Assembly (NCBI RefSeq): GCF_016595675.1
Contig: NZ_JAENJH010000007.1
Location: 62,001-126,000, forward strand
From: Prauserella cavernicola
GTDB lineage: Bacteria > Actinomycetota > Actinomycetes > Mycobacteriales > Pseudonocardiaceae
Direction of reading: 5' to 3'
Length of the DNA stretch: 64,000 bases
The notes beneath the pieces are model-generated. The model saw nothing but the letters and a program-made list of their open reading frames with translations. It ran no database searches and was not told the origin of the DNA. The stretch's first letter is position 1. Every line of letters starts with the position of its first letter. Made by a program: the position numbers and the translations under genes. Positions 40,005-47,720 of the stretch are shown here, piece after piece.

Positions 40005-40985
40005 GTGACCACCCGCATCGTCGACGCGCCCCGGGGGCGTGAGCCCGCCACACCGTCCCGTCCACCGGCCGACCTCAGGGTGGAGCTCGGCGGCCTCGCA
40101 CTGGCCAACCCGGTGATGCCCGCCTCCGGCTGCTTCGGCCCCGAGCTCGCCGACCTCATGCCCGTCGACGTGCTCGGCGCCGTCGTGACCAAGACGGTGT
40201 TCGCCACCGCCCGGCCGGGAAACCGGACGCACCGCATCACCGAGGTGTCGCACGGGATGCTCAACAGCGTCGGGATTCCCAGCCAGGGAGCGGCGGAGTT
40301 CCGCCGATCCGGGCTGGGCGGCTATGCCGCGCTCGGCGCTCCCGTCGTGGTCAGCATCGGCGGACTGTCCACAGCGGAGTACTGGCGGGTCGCCGACGAA
40401 CTGGCCGGGGCCGGGCACGCCGCGCTCGAGGTGAACGTGTCGTGCCCCAACCTCGAACGTGGCGGCGCGACGCTCGACACCGATCCACGGGCGATGAGCG
40501 AGGTCGTGGCCGGAGTGGTCGCCCGCAGCTCCACGCCCGTGCTGGTCAAGCTGAGCCCGCAGCTCCAGACGATCGGGGACGCGGCGAAGGCCGCGGCCGA
40601 CGCGGGTGCCAGTGCGGTCACGGTCTGCAACAGCTTTCCCGGCCTGGCCGTGAATCCCGCGCGGCGCGAGCCCGAACTGGGCAACGGCACCGGCGGAGTG
40701 TCCGGGCCCGCCGTCAAACCGCTCGCGCTGCGCCTCGTCTGGCTGGCCGCACAGGCCGTCGACATTCCCGTCGTCGGCTGTGGCGGCATCCGTTCGGCCG
40801 CAGACGTCGCGGAGTTCCTCGTCGCGGGTGCCACGGCGGTCCAGGTCGGCACCGCCACCTTCGCCCAGCCCGCCCTGATGGCTCGCATCGTCGCGGAACT
40901 GCCCGCACTGGCAGCGCGGCTCGGCGTGGACAGACTCGCGGACCTCATCGCCACACTCACCACCCGACCAAAGGAACAGCCATGA
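40005..40985 (+). CDS. Class 1B-type dihydroorotate dehydrogenase catalytic subunit
   Basis: A 326-aa FMN TIM-barrel dehydrogenase. LALANPVMPASGCFG, the flavin Lys63 (VTKTVF), NSVGIPSQG and the active-site EVNVSCPNLERGG (Cys147) identify class 1; class 2 enzymes have Ser there. The glycine-rich GCGGIRSAADVAEFLVAGA binds FMN phosphate. The 1B form needs a PyrK partner, which this operon supplies at 44040. It interconverts orotate and (S)-dihydroorotate with NAD(H). In this catabolic setting, reduction of orotate is the proposed direction. Starts with GTG; its stop overlaps the MFS gene (ATGA). Confidence 0.87.
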   Translation: MTTRIVDAPRGREPATPSRPPADLRVELGGLALANPVMPASGCFGPELADLMPVDVLGAVVTKTVFATARPGNRTHRITEVSHGMLNSVGIPSQGAAEFRRSGLGGYAALGAPVVVSIGGLSTAEYWRVADELAGAGHAALEVNVSCPNLERGGATLDTDPRAMSEVVAGVVARSSTPVLVKLSPQLQTIGDAAKAAADAGASAVTVCNSFPGLAVNPARREPELGNGTGGVSGPAVKPLALRLVWLAAQAVDIPVVGCGGIRSAADVAEFLVAGATAVQVGTATFAQPALMARIVAELPALAARLGVDRLADLIATLTTRPKEQP

Positions 40986-42280
40986 GCAACGACAACGACG
41001 ACGTTGACGCGACCGCGACCCGGGCGGCGGGGGACACCTCGCACTCCGACGACGGTCAGCCGCAGGAGGTCACCCCGTACGGGCGGAAAGCGGTTCTCGG
41101 AGCCACGGTCGGCTACGCGATGGACGGTTACGACCTCCAGATCCTGGGCTTCGCGCTGCCCGCGATCACGCTGAGCCTCGGCCTGTCCGACACCCAGGGC
41201 GGCCTGCTCGCCACGATCACCCTGATCGGCACCGTCACCGGCGCGATGTTCTTCGGGGCGCTTGCCGACCGCTACGGGCGCGTGCGCATCCTGACGTACT
41301 CGATCCTGCTGTTCGCGATCTTCACCGGTTTGACGGCGTTGTCGCAGGGCTTCACCGAGATGGCGGTGTTCCGCTTCATCGCGGGCATGGGCATCGGTGG
41401 TGAGTTCGGCATCGGCATGGCGCTGGCGGCCGAGGCGTTCCCCGCGATCAAACGGGCCAGGGCGACGTCCCTGGTCGGCGTGGGGTTCCAGCTCGGGGTC
41501 CTGCTGGCGGCGTTCATCTCGGCGCCGGTGATCGCACTGTGGGGCTGGCAGGGACTGTTCGTCATCGGCATCTTCCCGGCGCTGGTCGCCATCGCGCTGC
41601 GGATGCGGCTGGCCGAGCCCGAGGCGTTCGTCCGGCACCGCGCCCGGGTCGAGGCCGGGCAGAAGCAGAAGAACCCGTACCACCTGCTCGTCGCCGACGC
41701 CAAGACCGTGCGCATCAGCATCGGCATCGTCATCATCTGCTCGATCCAGAACTTCGGCTACTACGGGATTCTCACGTGGCTGCCGACGTATCTGACCAAA
41801 CAGCTGGGGTTGAGCACGACCAACTCCGGGATCTGGACCGCGGTCACCGTGCTCGGCATGATCGCCGGGATCATGATCTTCGGCCAGCTCGCCGACCGGC
41901 TCGGGCGCCGCCGTGCCTTCTGGATCTTCCAGGCGGGCGCGTTCGTCTCGCTGCTGGTGTACAGCCAGCTGACCTCGCCCGCCGCGGTCCTCATCGGTGG
42001 CGCGGTCATGGGCGTCTTCGCCAACGGCATGCTCGGTGGTTACGGGGCGATCATCGCGGAGAACTACCCGACGGCGGCCAGGGCCACGGCACAGAACGTC
42101 CTGTTCGGAATCGGGCGCGGCGTGGGCGGGTTCGCACCGCTCGTCGTCGCGCTGATCGCCGGCTGGCAGGGATTCGGTGTGGCGCTGGGCTTCCTCGCGC
42201 TGATCTACATCATCGACATGGCGGCCATGCTGCTCATCCCGGACCGGCGGGGTGAGCGGCTCGACAACGCCGTGGCCTGA
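40982..42280 (+). CDS. AAHS-type MFS transporter (aromatic/heterocyclic acid:H+ symporter)
   Basis: A 432-aa, 12-helix MFS carrier of the aromatic acid:H+ symporter group (PcaK/BenK-like). The first helix has the motif GYAMDGYDLQILGFALP, with the conserved acidic residues of AAHS carriers. Loop 2-3 is GALADRYGRVRIL and loop 8-9 is GQLADRLGRRRAF. Orotate is a planar heteroaromatic carboxylate, so an aromatic-acid symporter is a natural importer for this operon. It is translationally coupled to the dehydrogenase gene upstream. The N terminus (about 30 residues) is acidic and cytosolic. Confidence 0.87.
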   Translation: MSNDNDDVDATATRAAGDTSHSDDGQPQEVTPYGRKAVLGATVGYAMDGYDLQILGFALPAITLSLGLSDTQGGLLATITLIGTVTGAMFFGALADRYGRVRILTYSILLFAIFTGLTALSQGFTEMAVFRFIAGMGIGGEFGIGMALAAEAFPAIKRARATSLVGVGFQLGVLLAAFISAPVIALWGWQGLFVIGIFPALVAIALRMRLAEPEAFVRHRARVEAGQKQKNPYHLLVADAKTVRISIGIVIICSIQNFGYYGILTWLPTYLTKQLGLSTTNSGIWTAVTVLGMIAGIMIFGQLADRLGRRRAFWIFQAGAFVSLLVYSQLTSPAAVLIGGAVMGVFANGMLGGYGAIIAENYPTAARATAQNVLFGIGRGVGGFAPLVVALIAGWQGFGVALGFLALIYIIDMAAMLLIPDRRGERLDNAVA

Positions 42281-42313
42281 CGGTTTTCGGTCGAACTGCG
42301 AAAGGGAGGCATC

Positions 42314-42790
42314 GTGTCGAACACACCCAGCCCAGCGGTGGCGGTGCGGACGCTCGGCGTCGCGCAGGACACCTACGGGCCGACGGTCAACACAGGCCGG
42401 TCGCCGCGGGATGTCGAGGTGCTCGGGCGGGCTCTCGCGGAGTCGTTGCGCCCGCGGAACCCGGAGACGCTGGTGGTGTGGAACACCTCGGACGAGGCCG
42501 TGCTGGCGCACGCCGTGGCCAGGGAGCTCGGCGTGATCGTCCGGCGCGCGTCGGAGGTGGAGGGAATTCTCGCCCTCGACGAGCCGATGGCACCGGGGAC
42601 GCGCGTCGCGCTGGTGGCGACGACGTGGGACGGGCGCTGGCTGGAGACGTTGCGACGCCTGGTGCTCGGCAGCGGCGGTGAGCTCGTCGTGGCCGCTGCC
42701 GTGCTCGGGTCGGATGTGCTCGATGCCGTCTCCGGCCTGCCCACGACGTCGTTGGTGTCTGCCAACGAGGTGACGGAGTCCGCCCCGTGA
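42314..42790 (+). CDS. Orotate-phosphoribosyltransferase-like protein lacking the PRPP loop
   Basis: A 158-aa protein that tracks type I PRTase/PyrE layout. YGPTVNTGR (21-29) matches the OPRT segment preceding the orotate pocket, and LGRALAESLRP, AHAVARELGV and MAPGTRVALVATTWDG (92-107) sit where PRTases have the PRPP loop with two acidic residues and TTGGS. Both acidic residues and the Gly-Gly-Ser are missing, so PRPP-dependent catalysis is unlikely. It may bind orotate as a sensor or scaffold, or do something else. The GTG is preceded by GGGAGG. Its stop overlaps the next gene (42787). Confidence 0.62.
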   Translation: MSNTPSPAVAVRTLGVAQDTYGPTVNTGRSPRDVEVLGRALAESLRPRNPETLVVWNTSDEAVLAHAVARELGVIVRRASEVEGILALDEPMAPGTRVALVATTWDGRWLETLRRLVLGSGGELVVAAAVLGSDVLDAVSGLPTTSLVSANEVTESAP

Positions 42791-44043
42791 GCGGGCTCGT
42801 CGCCGATCCGGCGCGCCTGCGGGAACTGCTCGACACGTTCGCCGGAATGTCCGAACGGGACAGTGGACCCGGTGTCACGCGCCTGGCCTACACGCCACTC
42901 GAGCGGGCCGCGCACGAGTTGTTCGCCCAGTCGATGACCGCGCTGGGGCTGACGGTGTGGACCGACGCGGCGGGCAACACGATCGCGCAGCGGCCGGGGT
43001 CCGATCCCGGGCTGCCCGCGATCGGCACGGGCTCGCATCTGGACAGTGTGCCGAACGCCGGTTCCTTCGACGGGATCGTCGGTGTGTGCGCCGCGATGGA
43101 GACGGCGCGGGCGCTCGCCGAGCACGAGGTGACGCACCGGCATCCCATGCGGTTCGTGGTGTTCGCGGCGGAGGAGGGAGCGCGCTTCGGCCAGGCCTGC
43201 ACCGGCAGCCGGATCGCGGCGGGCCTCACCGGTCCCGCCGACCTGCCGGCGAAACAGGACGCGGACGGCGTGAGCCTCGCCGACGCCATGAACGCCGTCG
43301 GGCTCGATCCCGACGCCGTGGCCGAGGCCGGCTGGCGGCCCGCCGACTGGGCCGCGTTCGTCGAGCTCCACATCGAGCAGGGCAGCGTGCTCGAGACGGA
43401 CGGGGTGCGGCTGGGCGTCGTCGACTCGATCTCGGGCAGCACGCGGCTGCTCCTCGAACTCAGTGGCCGCGCGTCGCACAGCGGTGGGACACCGATGCAC
43501 CTGCGTGCGGACGCGATGGCCGCCGCCGCGGAGGTGGTGCTGGCCGTCGAGTCGGCGGCGGGCGGCGAGGACAACGCGGGCACGCGCACGACCGTCGGCA
43601 AGATCGACGTGGCGCCGGGCTCGATCACGACCATCGCGGGCCGGGCGACGATGTGGGTCGACGTGCGGGGCACCGATGCCGGGCGGCAGCGCGACACCGC
43701 CGAGGAGATCGTGCGGCGTGCCGAGGCGATCTGCGCGCGCCGCGGGATCGCCTTCCGGCACGACCTGCTCGCCGACACTCCGCCGGTCCGGTTGCCCGAT
43801 ATCGTCCGCGACGAGCTCGCGGCGGCCTGCCGCTCCGTCGGCGTCGAGCCGCGCGTGCTCACCAGCGGCGCCAGCCACGACGCCCAGCAGATCAACACGA
43901 TCACACCGAGCGGGATGCTGTTCGTGCCGAGCAAAGAGGGGATCAGCCACGATCCGGCGGAGTGGACGAGCATCGACGACATCGCGCTGGGTACGACCGC
44001 GCTGACGGCGAGCCTGCTCCGGCTGGACGAGGGCCTGTCGTGA
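42787..44043 (+). CDS. M20-family N-carbamoyl-L-amino-acid hydrolase
   Basis: A 418-aa Zn-dependent amidohydrolase of the HyuC/AllC/beta-ureidopropionase group. Metal ligands are visible as His84 (GSHLDSVP), Asp95 (GSFDGIVGV), the Glu129-Glu130 pair (FAAEEGARFG), the His in ELHIEQG and the C-terminal His in ASHDAQQ. The dimerisation domain with GRASHSGGTPMHLRAD lies between. The family hydrolyses N-carbamoyl amino acids to amino acid, CO2 and ammonia. Here N-carbamoyl-L-aspartate from dihydroorotate opening is the expected substrate. It overlaps both neighbours by 4 nt. Confidence 0.87.
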   Translation: MSGLVADPARLRELLDTFAGMSERDSGPGVTRLAYTPLERAAHELFAQSMTALGLTVWTDAAGNTIAQRPGSDPGLPAIGTGSHLDSVPNAGSFDGIVGVCAAMETARALAEHEVTHRHPMRFVVFAAEEGARFGQACTGSRIAAGLTGPADLPAKQDADGVSLADAMNAVGLDPDAVAEAGWRPADWAAFVELHIEQGSVLETDGVRLGVVDSISGSTRLLLELSGRASHSGGTPMHLRADAMAAAAEVVLAVESAAGGEDNAGTRTTVGKIDVAPGSITTIAGRATMWVDVRGTDAGRQRDTAEEIVRRAEAICARRGIAFRHDLLADTPPVRLPDIVRDELAAACRSVGVEPRVLTSGASHDAQQINTITPSGMLFVPSKEGISHDPAEWTSIDDIALGTTALTASLLRLDEGLS

Positions 44044-44858
44044 GCGGGCCGGCGGCGCTCGGCGTCCTGGAGGGTGAGCGGCCGGTACCGGCGTGCGAAC
44101 GGGCGGAGGTGCTCGTCAGCCGGCCCCTGTCGGATCGCTACCGGCTGCTGCGGTTTCGCTCGCCTGTCATCGCCGAGCGCGCCAGGGCGGGACAGTTCGT
44201 GATGCTCGCCCCGGTGACGGAGTCCGGGCCGGTCCTGCCGCGGCCGATGGCCATCTACACCCGCGATGCCGCCGCGGGCGTCGTGGACATCGTCTACGGC
44301 GTCGTCGGTGCCGGGACCACGGCGCTGTCGGCCGTCGCGGCGGGTGAGACCGTCGTGGTCACCGGGCCACTGGGGCGAGGGTTCGCGATCCACGACGACA
44401 CCGAGCGCGTGCTCCTGCTCGGGCGGGGAGTGGGTATCTGCGCCATGACCACCGTCGCCCAGGACCTGGCGGACACGCCGGTGCGCGTGGCCGCGGTGCT
44501 GAGCGGCCGCCACGACGCGTCGATCATCGGCGCGGACGTCCTGCGCGCCTGCCGCGCCGACGTGCGCCGCGTGACCGACGCCGACGGCACCAGCGGCGTG
44601 CCCGCGGTGCGGGAGCGCCTGCACCGTGCCTTCGACGTCGACCCGCCGCAGCAGATCCTGACCAGCGGCTCCGAGCGGCTGACGCGGCTGGCCGCGCAAC
44701 TCGCCGCGCGCTGGCGCGCGACCGCGCAGGTGTCCATCGAGGCGCACATGGCCTGCGGCCTCGGCTACTGCCACGGCTGCGCCGCGGGTGACGGCGACGG
44801 AACGCGCGAGGCGCCGCTCGTCTGCCGGGACGGACCGGTTTTCCGGCTGCGGACGTGA
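44040..44858 (+). CDS. PyrK-like dihydroorotate dehydrogenase electron-transfer subunit
   Basis: A 272-aa ferredoxin-reductase-fold protein. It has an FAD site RPMAIY (68-73), the NAD region LLLGRGVGICAM (126-136) and a C-terminal [2Fe-2S] site with Cys239, Cys244, Cys247 and Cys262 (spacing C-x4-C-x2-C-x14-C), as in PyrK. It links NAD(H) to the class 1B dehydrogenase at 40005. The two subunits are separated by three genes, unlike the usual adjacent pyrK-pyrD pair. GTG start overlapping the hydrolase stop; last gene of the operon. Confidence 0.85.
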   Translation: MSGPAALGVLEGERPVPACERAEVLVSRPLSDRYRLLRFRSPVIAERARAGQFVMLAPVTESGPVLPRPMAIYTRDAAAGVVDIVYGVVGAGTTALSAVAAGETVVVTGPLGRGFAIHDDTERVLLLGRGVGICAMTTVAQDLADTPVRVAAVLSGRHDASIIGADVLRACRADVRRVTDADGTSGVPAVRERLHRAFDVDPPQQILTSGSERLTRLAAQLAARWRATAQVSIEAHMACGLGYCHGCAAGDGDGTREAPLVCRDGPVFRLRT

Positions 44859-45119
44859 CCGAGTGACAAGACTCTCGTCAGCACGTCGCACCCGCGACGC
44901 TGCGGGCGCACGCGTGCTCGGGCCGGTGGCCGATCCGCTGGTGGACGGTACTGAATCGACGGAACGGGCCGTGAGCACCGTGTCCGTTTTGCCTGTGAAG
45001 AGCCTTGCACTTTCGCTCAACCGCAGGGGCCAGGCCGTGCGATGTGGTTGCCGTGCTCTGGCGCCGCTACCTATCGTTCTCATAATGATCATCAGGATCG
45101 ACGCCGCGAGGACGGTGTC
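44859..45119. other. Intergenic region after the orotate-type operon
   Basis: No gene is seen. The stretch contains the palindromes GCACGCGTGC (about 44918) and ATGATCAT (45085-45092), the latter in an AT-rich patch 30 nt before ATG 45120 that could be an operator or promoter core for the MFS gene. Confidence 0.4.
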
Positions 45120-46301
45120 ATGAAGGCCGCGCAATCCACCCTCCGGGTGGGATTCGGCGCGGTCGCGATCACTACCTCGACCGTGCTTCCGGTCTTTCTC
45201 ACCGGGGCCATGACGGTGCAGATCTCGGCCGAGCTCGCCTTCGATCCCGCCGGGCTCGGTCTCGTGGTGGCGTTGTACTTCGCCGTGTCGGCACTGGTGT
45301 CGCTCCCGATCGGAAAGCTCGTCGAGCGCCTGGGATCCGGCCGCACCAGCCGGATCGCCGTGCTCGGCTCCGCCGCGTGCATGCTGCTGATCGCGGGATT
45401 CGCCCAGAACTACGCCACATTGCTCACGTTCCTGTTGTGCTCGGCGTGGTGCAATGTGATGGGCCAGCTGTCCTCCAACCTCACACTGGCGCGCCTGATG
45501 CCCGCCAACCGCATGGGACTGTCCTTCGGGGCCAAGCAGGCCTCGGTGCCCTTCGCCACCCTGCTGTCCGGGATCGCGGTTCCCGCCATCGGACTCACCA
45601 TCGGCTGGCGGTGGGCCTACGTGATCGCCGCGGTGGTCGCGCTGAGCGCACTGTTCCTGGCCCCGCGCGGCGCCGGGCCCGCCCCACGGGAGAAGGCCGT
45701 TCCCGAGGACAGGGCCACCGCGGCACTGTCGGTGATCGGCGCGGCCGCGGGACTCGGTGCGGCCTCGGCGAACGCGCTCGGCATCTTCCTCGTGGCGTCG
45801 GCGGTCGAACGCGGTGTGAGCCCGGGACTGGCCGGGCTGGTGCTGACCCTGGGCAGCGTGGTCGGGCTGCTGATGAGGCTGCTGCACGGCTGGCTCGCCG
45901 ACCGGCGCTCGGGCGGGCACGTCGCCGTGGTCGCGGGCTGTCTGCTGCTGGGCGCGATCGGGCTGGTGCTGCTCGCCGTGCCCGGCCCGGTCTGGCTGAT
46001 CGTCGGCACGGTGCTGGGCTTCGGGCTCGGCTGGTCATGGCCGGGGCTGCTGCAGTTCGCCGTCGTGCGGTTGAACCCGTCGGCGCCCGCTGCGGCGACG
46101 TCGATCGTGCAGGCGGGCGTCTACGCGGGCGGGTTCATCGGGCCGATCGGGTTCGGGTTCCTCGCGACCCACGCCTCGTTCACCGTGGCGTGGGCGGTGT
46201 CGGCGGCGGCGATGCTGGTCGCGGGCGGCGCCGTGTTGCTGGGCCGCCGGATGCTGGTGGCGCACGTACGGCGACCGGCCGTGCAGCCCGCTGTCTCCTG
46301 A
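45120..46301 (+). CDS. MFS transporter (CynX/NimT-like)
   Basis: A 393-aa, 12-helix major facilitator with weak loop motifs (GKLVERLGSGRTSRI in loop 2-3, HGWLADRRSGGHVAVVAG in loop 8-9) and FGAKQASVPFATLLSG in helix 5. The small size and SSNLTLARLMPANRMGLSFG resemble the CynX/NimT-like and uncharacterised actinobacterial MFS groups. Substrate unknown. It is separated from the orotate-type operon by 260 nt and probably independent of it, though a role in exporting or importing a pathway intermediate cannot be excluded. Confidence 0.8.
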   Translation: MKAAQSTLRVGFGAVAITTSTVLPVFLTGAMTVQISAELAFDPAGLGLVVALYFAVSALVSLPIGKLVERLGSGRTSRIAVLGSAACMLLIAGFAQNYATLLTFLLCSAWCNVMGQLSSNLTLARLMPANRMGLSFGAKQASVPFATLLSGIAVPAIGLTIGWRWAYVIAAVVALSALFLAPRGAGPAPREKAVPEDRATAALSVIGAAAGLGAASANALGIFLVASAVERGVSPGLAGLVLTLGSVVGLLMRLLHGWLADRRSGGHVAVVAGCLLLGAIGLVLLAVPGPVWLIVGTVLGFGLGWSWPGLLQFAVVRLNPSAPAAATSIVQAGVYAGGFIGPIGFGFLATHASFTVAWAVSAAAMLVAGGAVLLGRRMLVAHVRRPAVQPAVS

Positions 46302-46371
46302 GCAGGATGCGGGCCGGCGTCCCTGTCGCGACGTCGTGCGGTGGGGGAGCCGGCTCACGGCCGTGCGGTGG

Positions 46372-46558
46372 TCAGACGAGCGCTCCGCCGCCGTCGTCGG
46401 CGTCGTAGCGCCGGACGTCGATGTGCTTGGGCTTGTTCATGCGTGGCCCGTCGCCACGTGTTCAGCGTCTCGGCGTCTCGCCACACCTCGACCGTGTTGA
46501 CCTGTTCGGGGTTGACCGAGTCGGCCGTGATGGCGACATGGACGCACCCGACCGTCTC
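46372..46558 (-). pseudogene. Frameshifted relic of an ABM-type monooxygenase gene
   Basis: Leftward, the frame reads ETVGCVHVAITADSVNPEQ, then VNTVEVWRDAETLNTWR, which is typical of antibiotic-biosynthesis-monooxygenase (ABM) domains. At about 46441-46450 the reading continues only after a frame change, giving NKPKHIDVRRYDADDGGGALV and a TGA at 46372-46374. The N-terminal third is replaced by unrelated sequence. It is a truncated, frameshifted remnant, abutting a TetR remnant on the other strand. Confidence 0.6.
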
Positions 46559-46714
46559 GTCCGGCAGCTCGTGGCGCTGGGCCACGCGACCCCGGAGCGC
46601 GGTGCCGAGCAACTGCACCTGCTGATCGAAGGGACCCTGGTGATGGGAGCGACCCAGGACGGCAGCCACCCGGCGCGGGCCGCGCGCGAGCTCGCCGCCG
46701 TCGTCCTCGGGTGA
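46550..46714 (+). pseudogene. Relic of a TetR-family regulator C terminus
   Basis: Rightward, about 54 residues ending at TAG/TGA 46712-46714 (LVALGHATPERGAEQ, LHLLIEGTLVMGATQDGSHPARAARELAAVVLG) match the C-terminal helices of TetR regulators, where the (A/E)QLHLLIEGxxV pattern is common. No HTH-coding sequence precedes it; upstream lies the ABM relic on the opposite strand. It is probably the debris of a divergent regulator/enzyme pair joined by a deletion. Confidence 0.55.
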
Positions 46715-46749
46715 GCCCGCCGACCGGCGCACTGAGTCCTCGCCGATCG

Positions 46750-46794
46750 GCCGTCAGGGGGACCGCGACCCGTGGGCCCGATCCCCCTGACGGC
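46750..46794 (-). terminator. Hairpin downstream of the secreted nuclease gene
   Basis: GCCGTCAGGGGGA (46750-46762) and TCCCCCTGACGGC (46782-46794) form a perfect 13-bp stem with a 19-nt loop, 18 nt beyond the nuclease stop. Confidence 0.7.
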
Positions 46795-46811
46795 TTCCCC
46801 CGGCGGGGTCG

Positions 46812-47627
46812 TTACCTACTGGCCTTCGCCCACAGGAGATGGTGGTCGGAGACGCTGACGGGAACGACCTGCGCACTGAGCTTGCTGTAGCCCTTGGAGA
46901 AGAACAGGTAGTCGATCTTGCCCTCACCTCCGGTGCCACCGCCGTCGACCGTCGCCGCACCGGTGCGCCGGCCGCAGCGTTCGCTGTCCGCTTCGTAGAA
47001 AAGGCCGGAGCCCTTCGGGCTGTGGCAGCGCGCGTACATCGGATCGATGACACCGGCGCGCGGCTCGGTGTTGAAGTCGCCGCCGACGATCACCCGGTAC
47101 CCCTTCTTCTCGAATTCCCCCACCTTGGTGGCGATGAAGCCGACTTGCCGGGCGCGTTCCTCCTTGTACCTTCCTTGGGACAGGTGGGTGACACACGCCA
47201 TGGACTTGTGCGCGGTGGCCTTCACGCACAGCATTTTCCGCGTTTCCGTCTCTTCCTCCGTCCGCGGCAGCTTGTAATTCTGGTACTCCTTCACCGAGTT
47301 ATGCACGAAGATCGCGTTCCCGAATCCTTTGCCCTTGCATTTCGGCCCAGTGGGCCCGAAAGTCGCGTGGTAGCCCGATTTTTCGAGCTCTGCTTCCAGC
47401 TCGTCGTACTGTGTTTTACAGACTTCATTGAGTGTGACCACCGACGGCATCCGGTCCTTGACGCTTTTCGCCACGGCGTCGGCGACTGCCGGGTCACCGT
47501 TGTTCAACTTCTTGCCCGCCATGTTGAACTGCAGGTAGGTCCGCTCGGTGGCGGCTTCCGCGGTCGCCGGCGCCAGTAGAGTGGTCGCGGCCATCAGCCC
47601 CGCGACACACGCGCTGATCCATTTCAC
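46812..47627 (-). CDS. Secreted endonuclease/exonuclease/phosphatase-family protein
   Basis: A 271-aa exported protein with a signal peptide (VKWISACVAGLMAATTLLAPATAEA, about 25 residues) and a DNase I-like fold. The catalytic blocks are QFNMAG, VTLNEVC (metal Glu), GGDFNTEP (Asp-x-Asn) and SVSDHHLLW (SDH). It contains six to eight Cys residues, suggesting disulfides. It is Lys-rich and the region 47280-47480 is less GC-rich than neighbours, a possible sign of recent transfer. GTG 47627 follows AAGGGGG. Substrate could be nucleic acid, sphingomyelin or inositol phosphate. Confidence 0.82.
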   Translation of the reverse strand: MKWISACVAGLMAATTLLAPATAEAATERTYLQFNMAGKKLNNGDPAVADAVAKSVKDRMPSVVTLNEVCKTQYDELEAELEKSGYHATFGPTGPKCKGKGFGNAIFVHNSVKEYQNYKLPRTEEETETRKMLCVKATAHKSMACVTHLSQGRYKEERARQVGFIATKVGEFEKKGYRVIVGGDFNTEPRAGVIDPMYARCHSPKGSGLFYEADSERCGRRTGAATVDGGGTGGEGKIDYLFFSKGYSKLSAQVVPVSVSDHHLLWAKASR

Positions 47628-47720
47628 TGTCAACCCCCTTGAACCACTGTCGGTATCCCGGTGCACCAGCGTGATCGTCGCGGCCCTGCGGCGGTACCTG
47701 AGTTGTCCGAGGTTGCGCGG

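Noticed and set aside
40005-44858. Reading the pyr-like genes as a standard pyrimidine biosynthesis operon
   Set aside because: No aspartate carbamoyltransferase, carbamoyl-phosphate synthase or OMP decarboxylase, and the presence of a transporter, a carbamoyl-amino-acid hydrolase and an IclR regulator fits catabolism better.
42888-45920. A 1010-codon open frame antisense to the carbamoyl hydrolase, PyrK-like and MFS genes
   Set aside because: It is an artefact of high third-position GC in the sense genes. Its translation is His/Arg/Gln/Gly low complexity with no domain, and the sense genes have full motifs and coupled starts.
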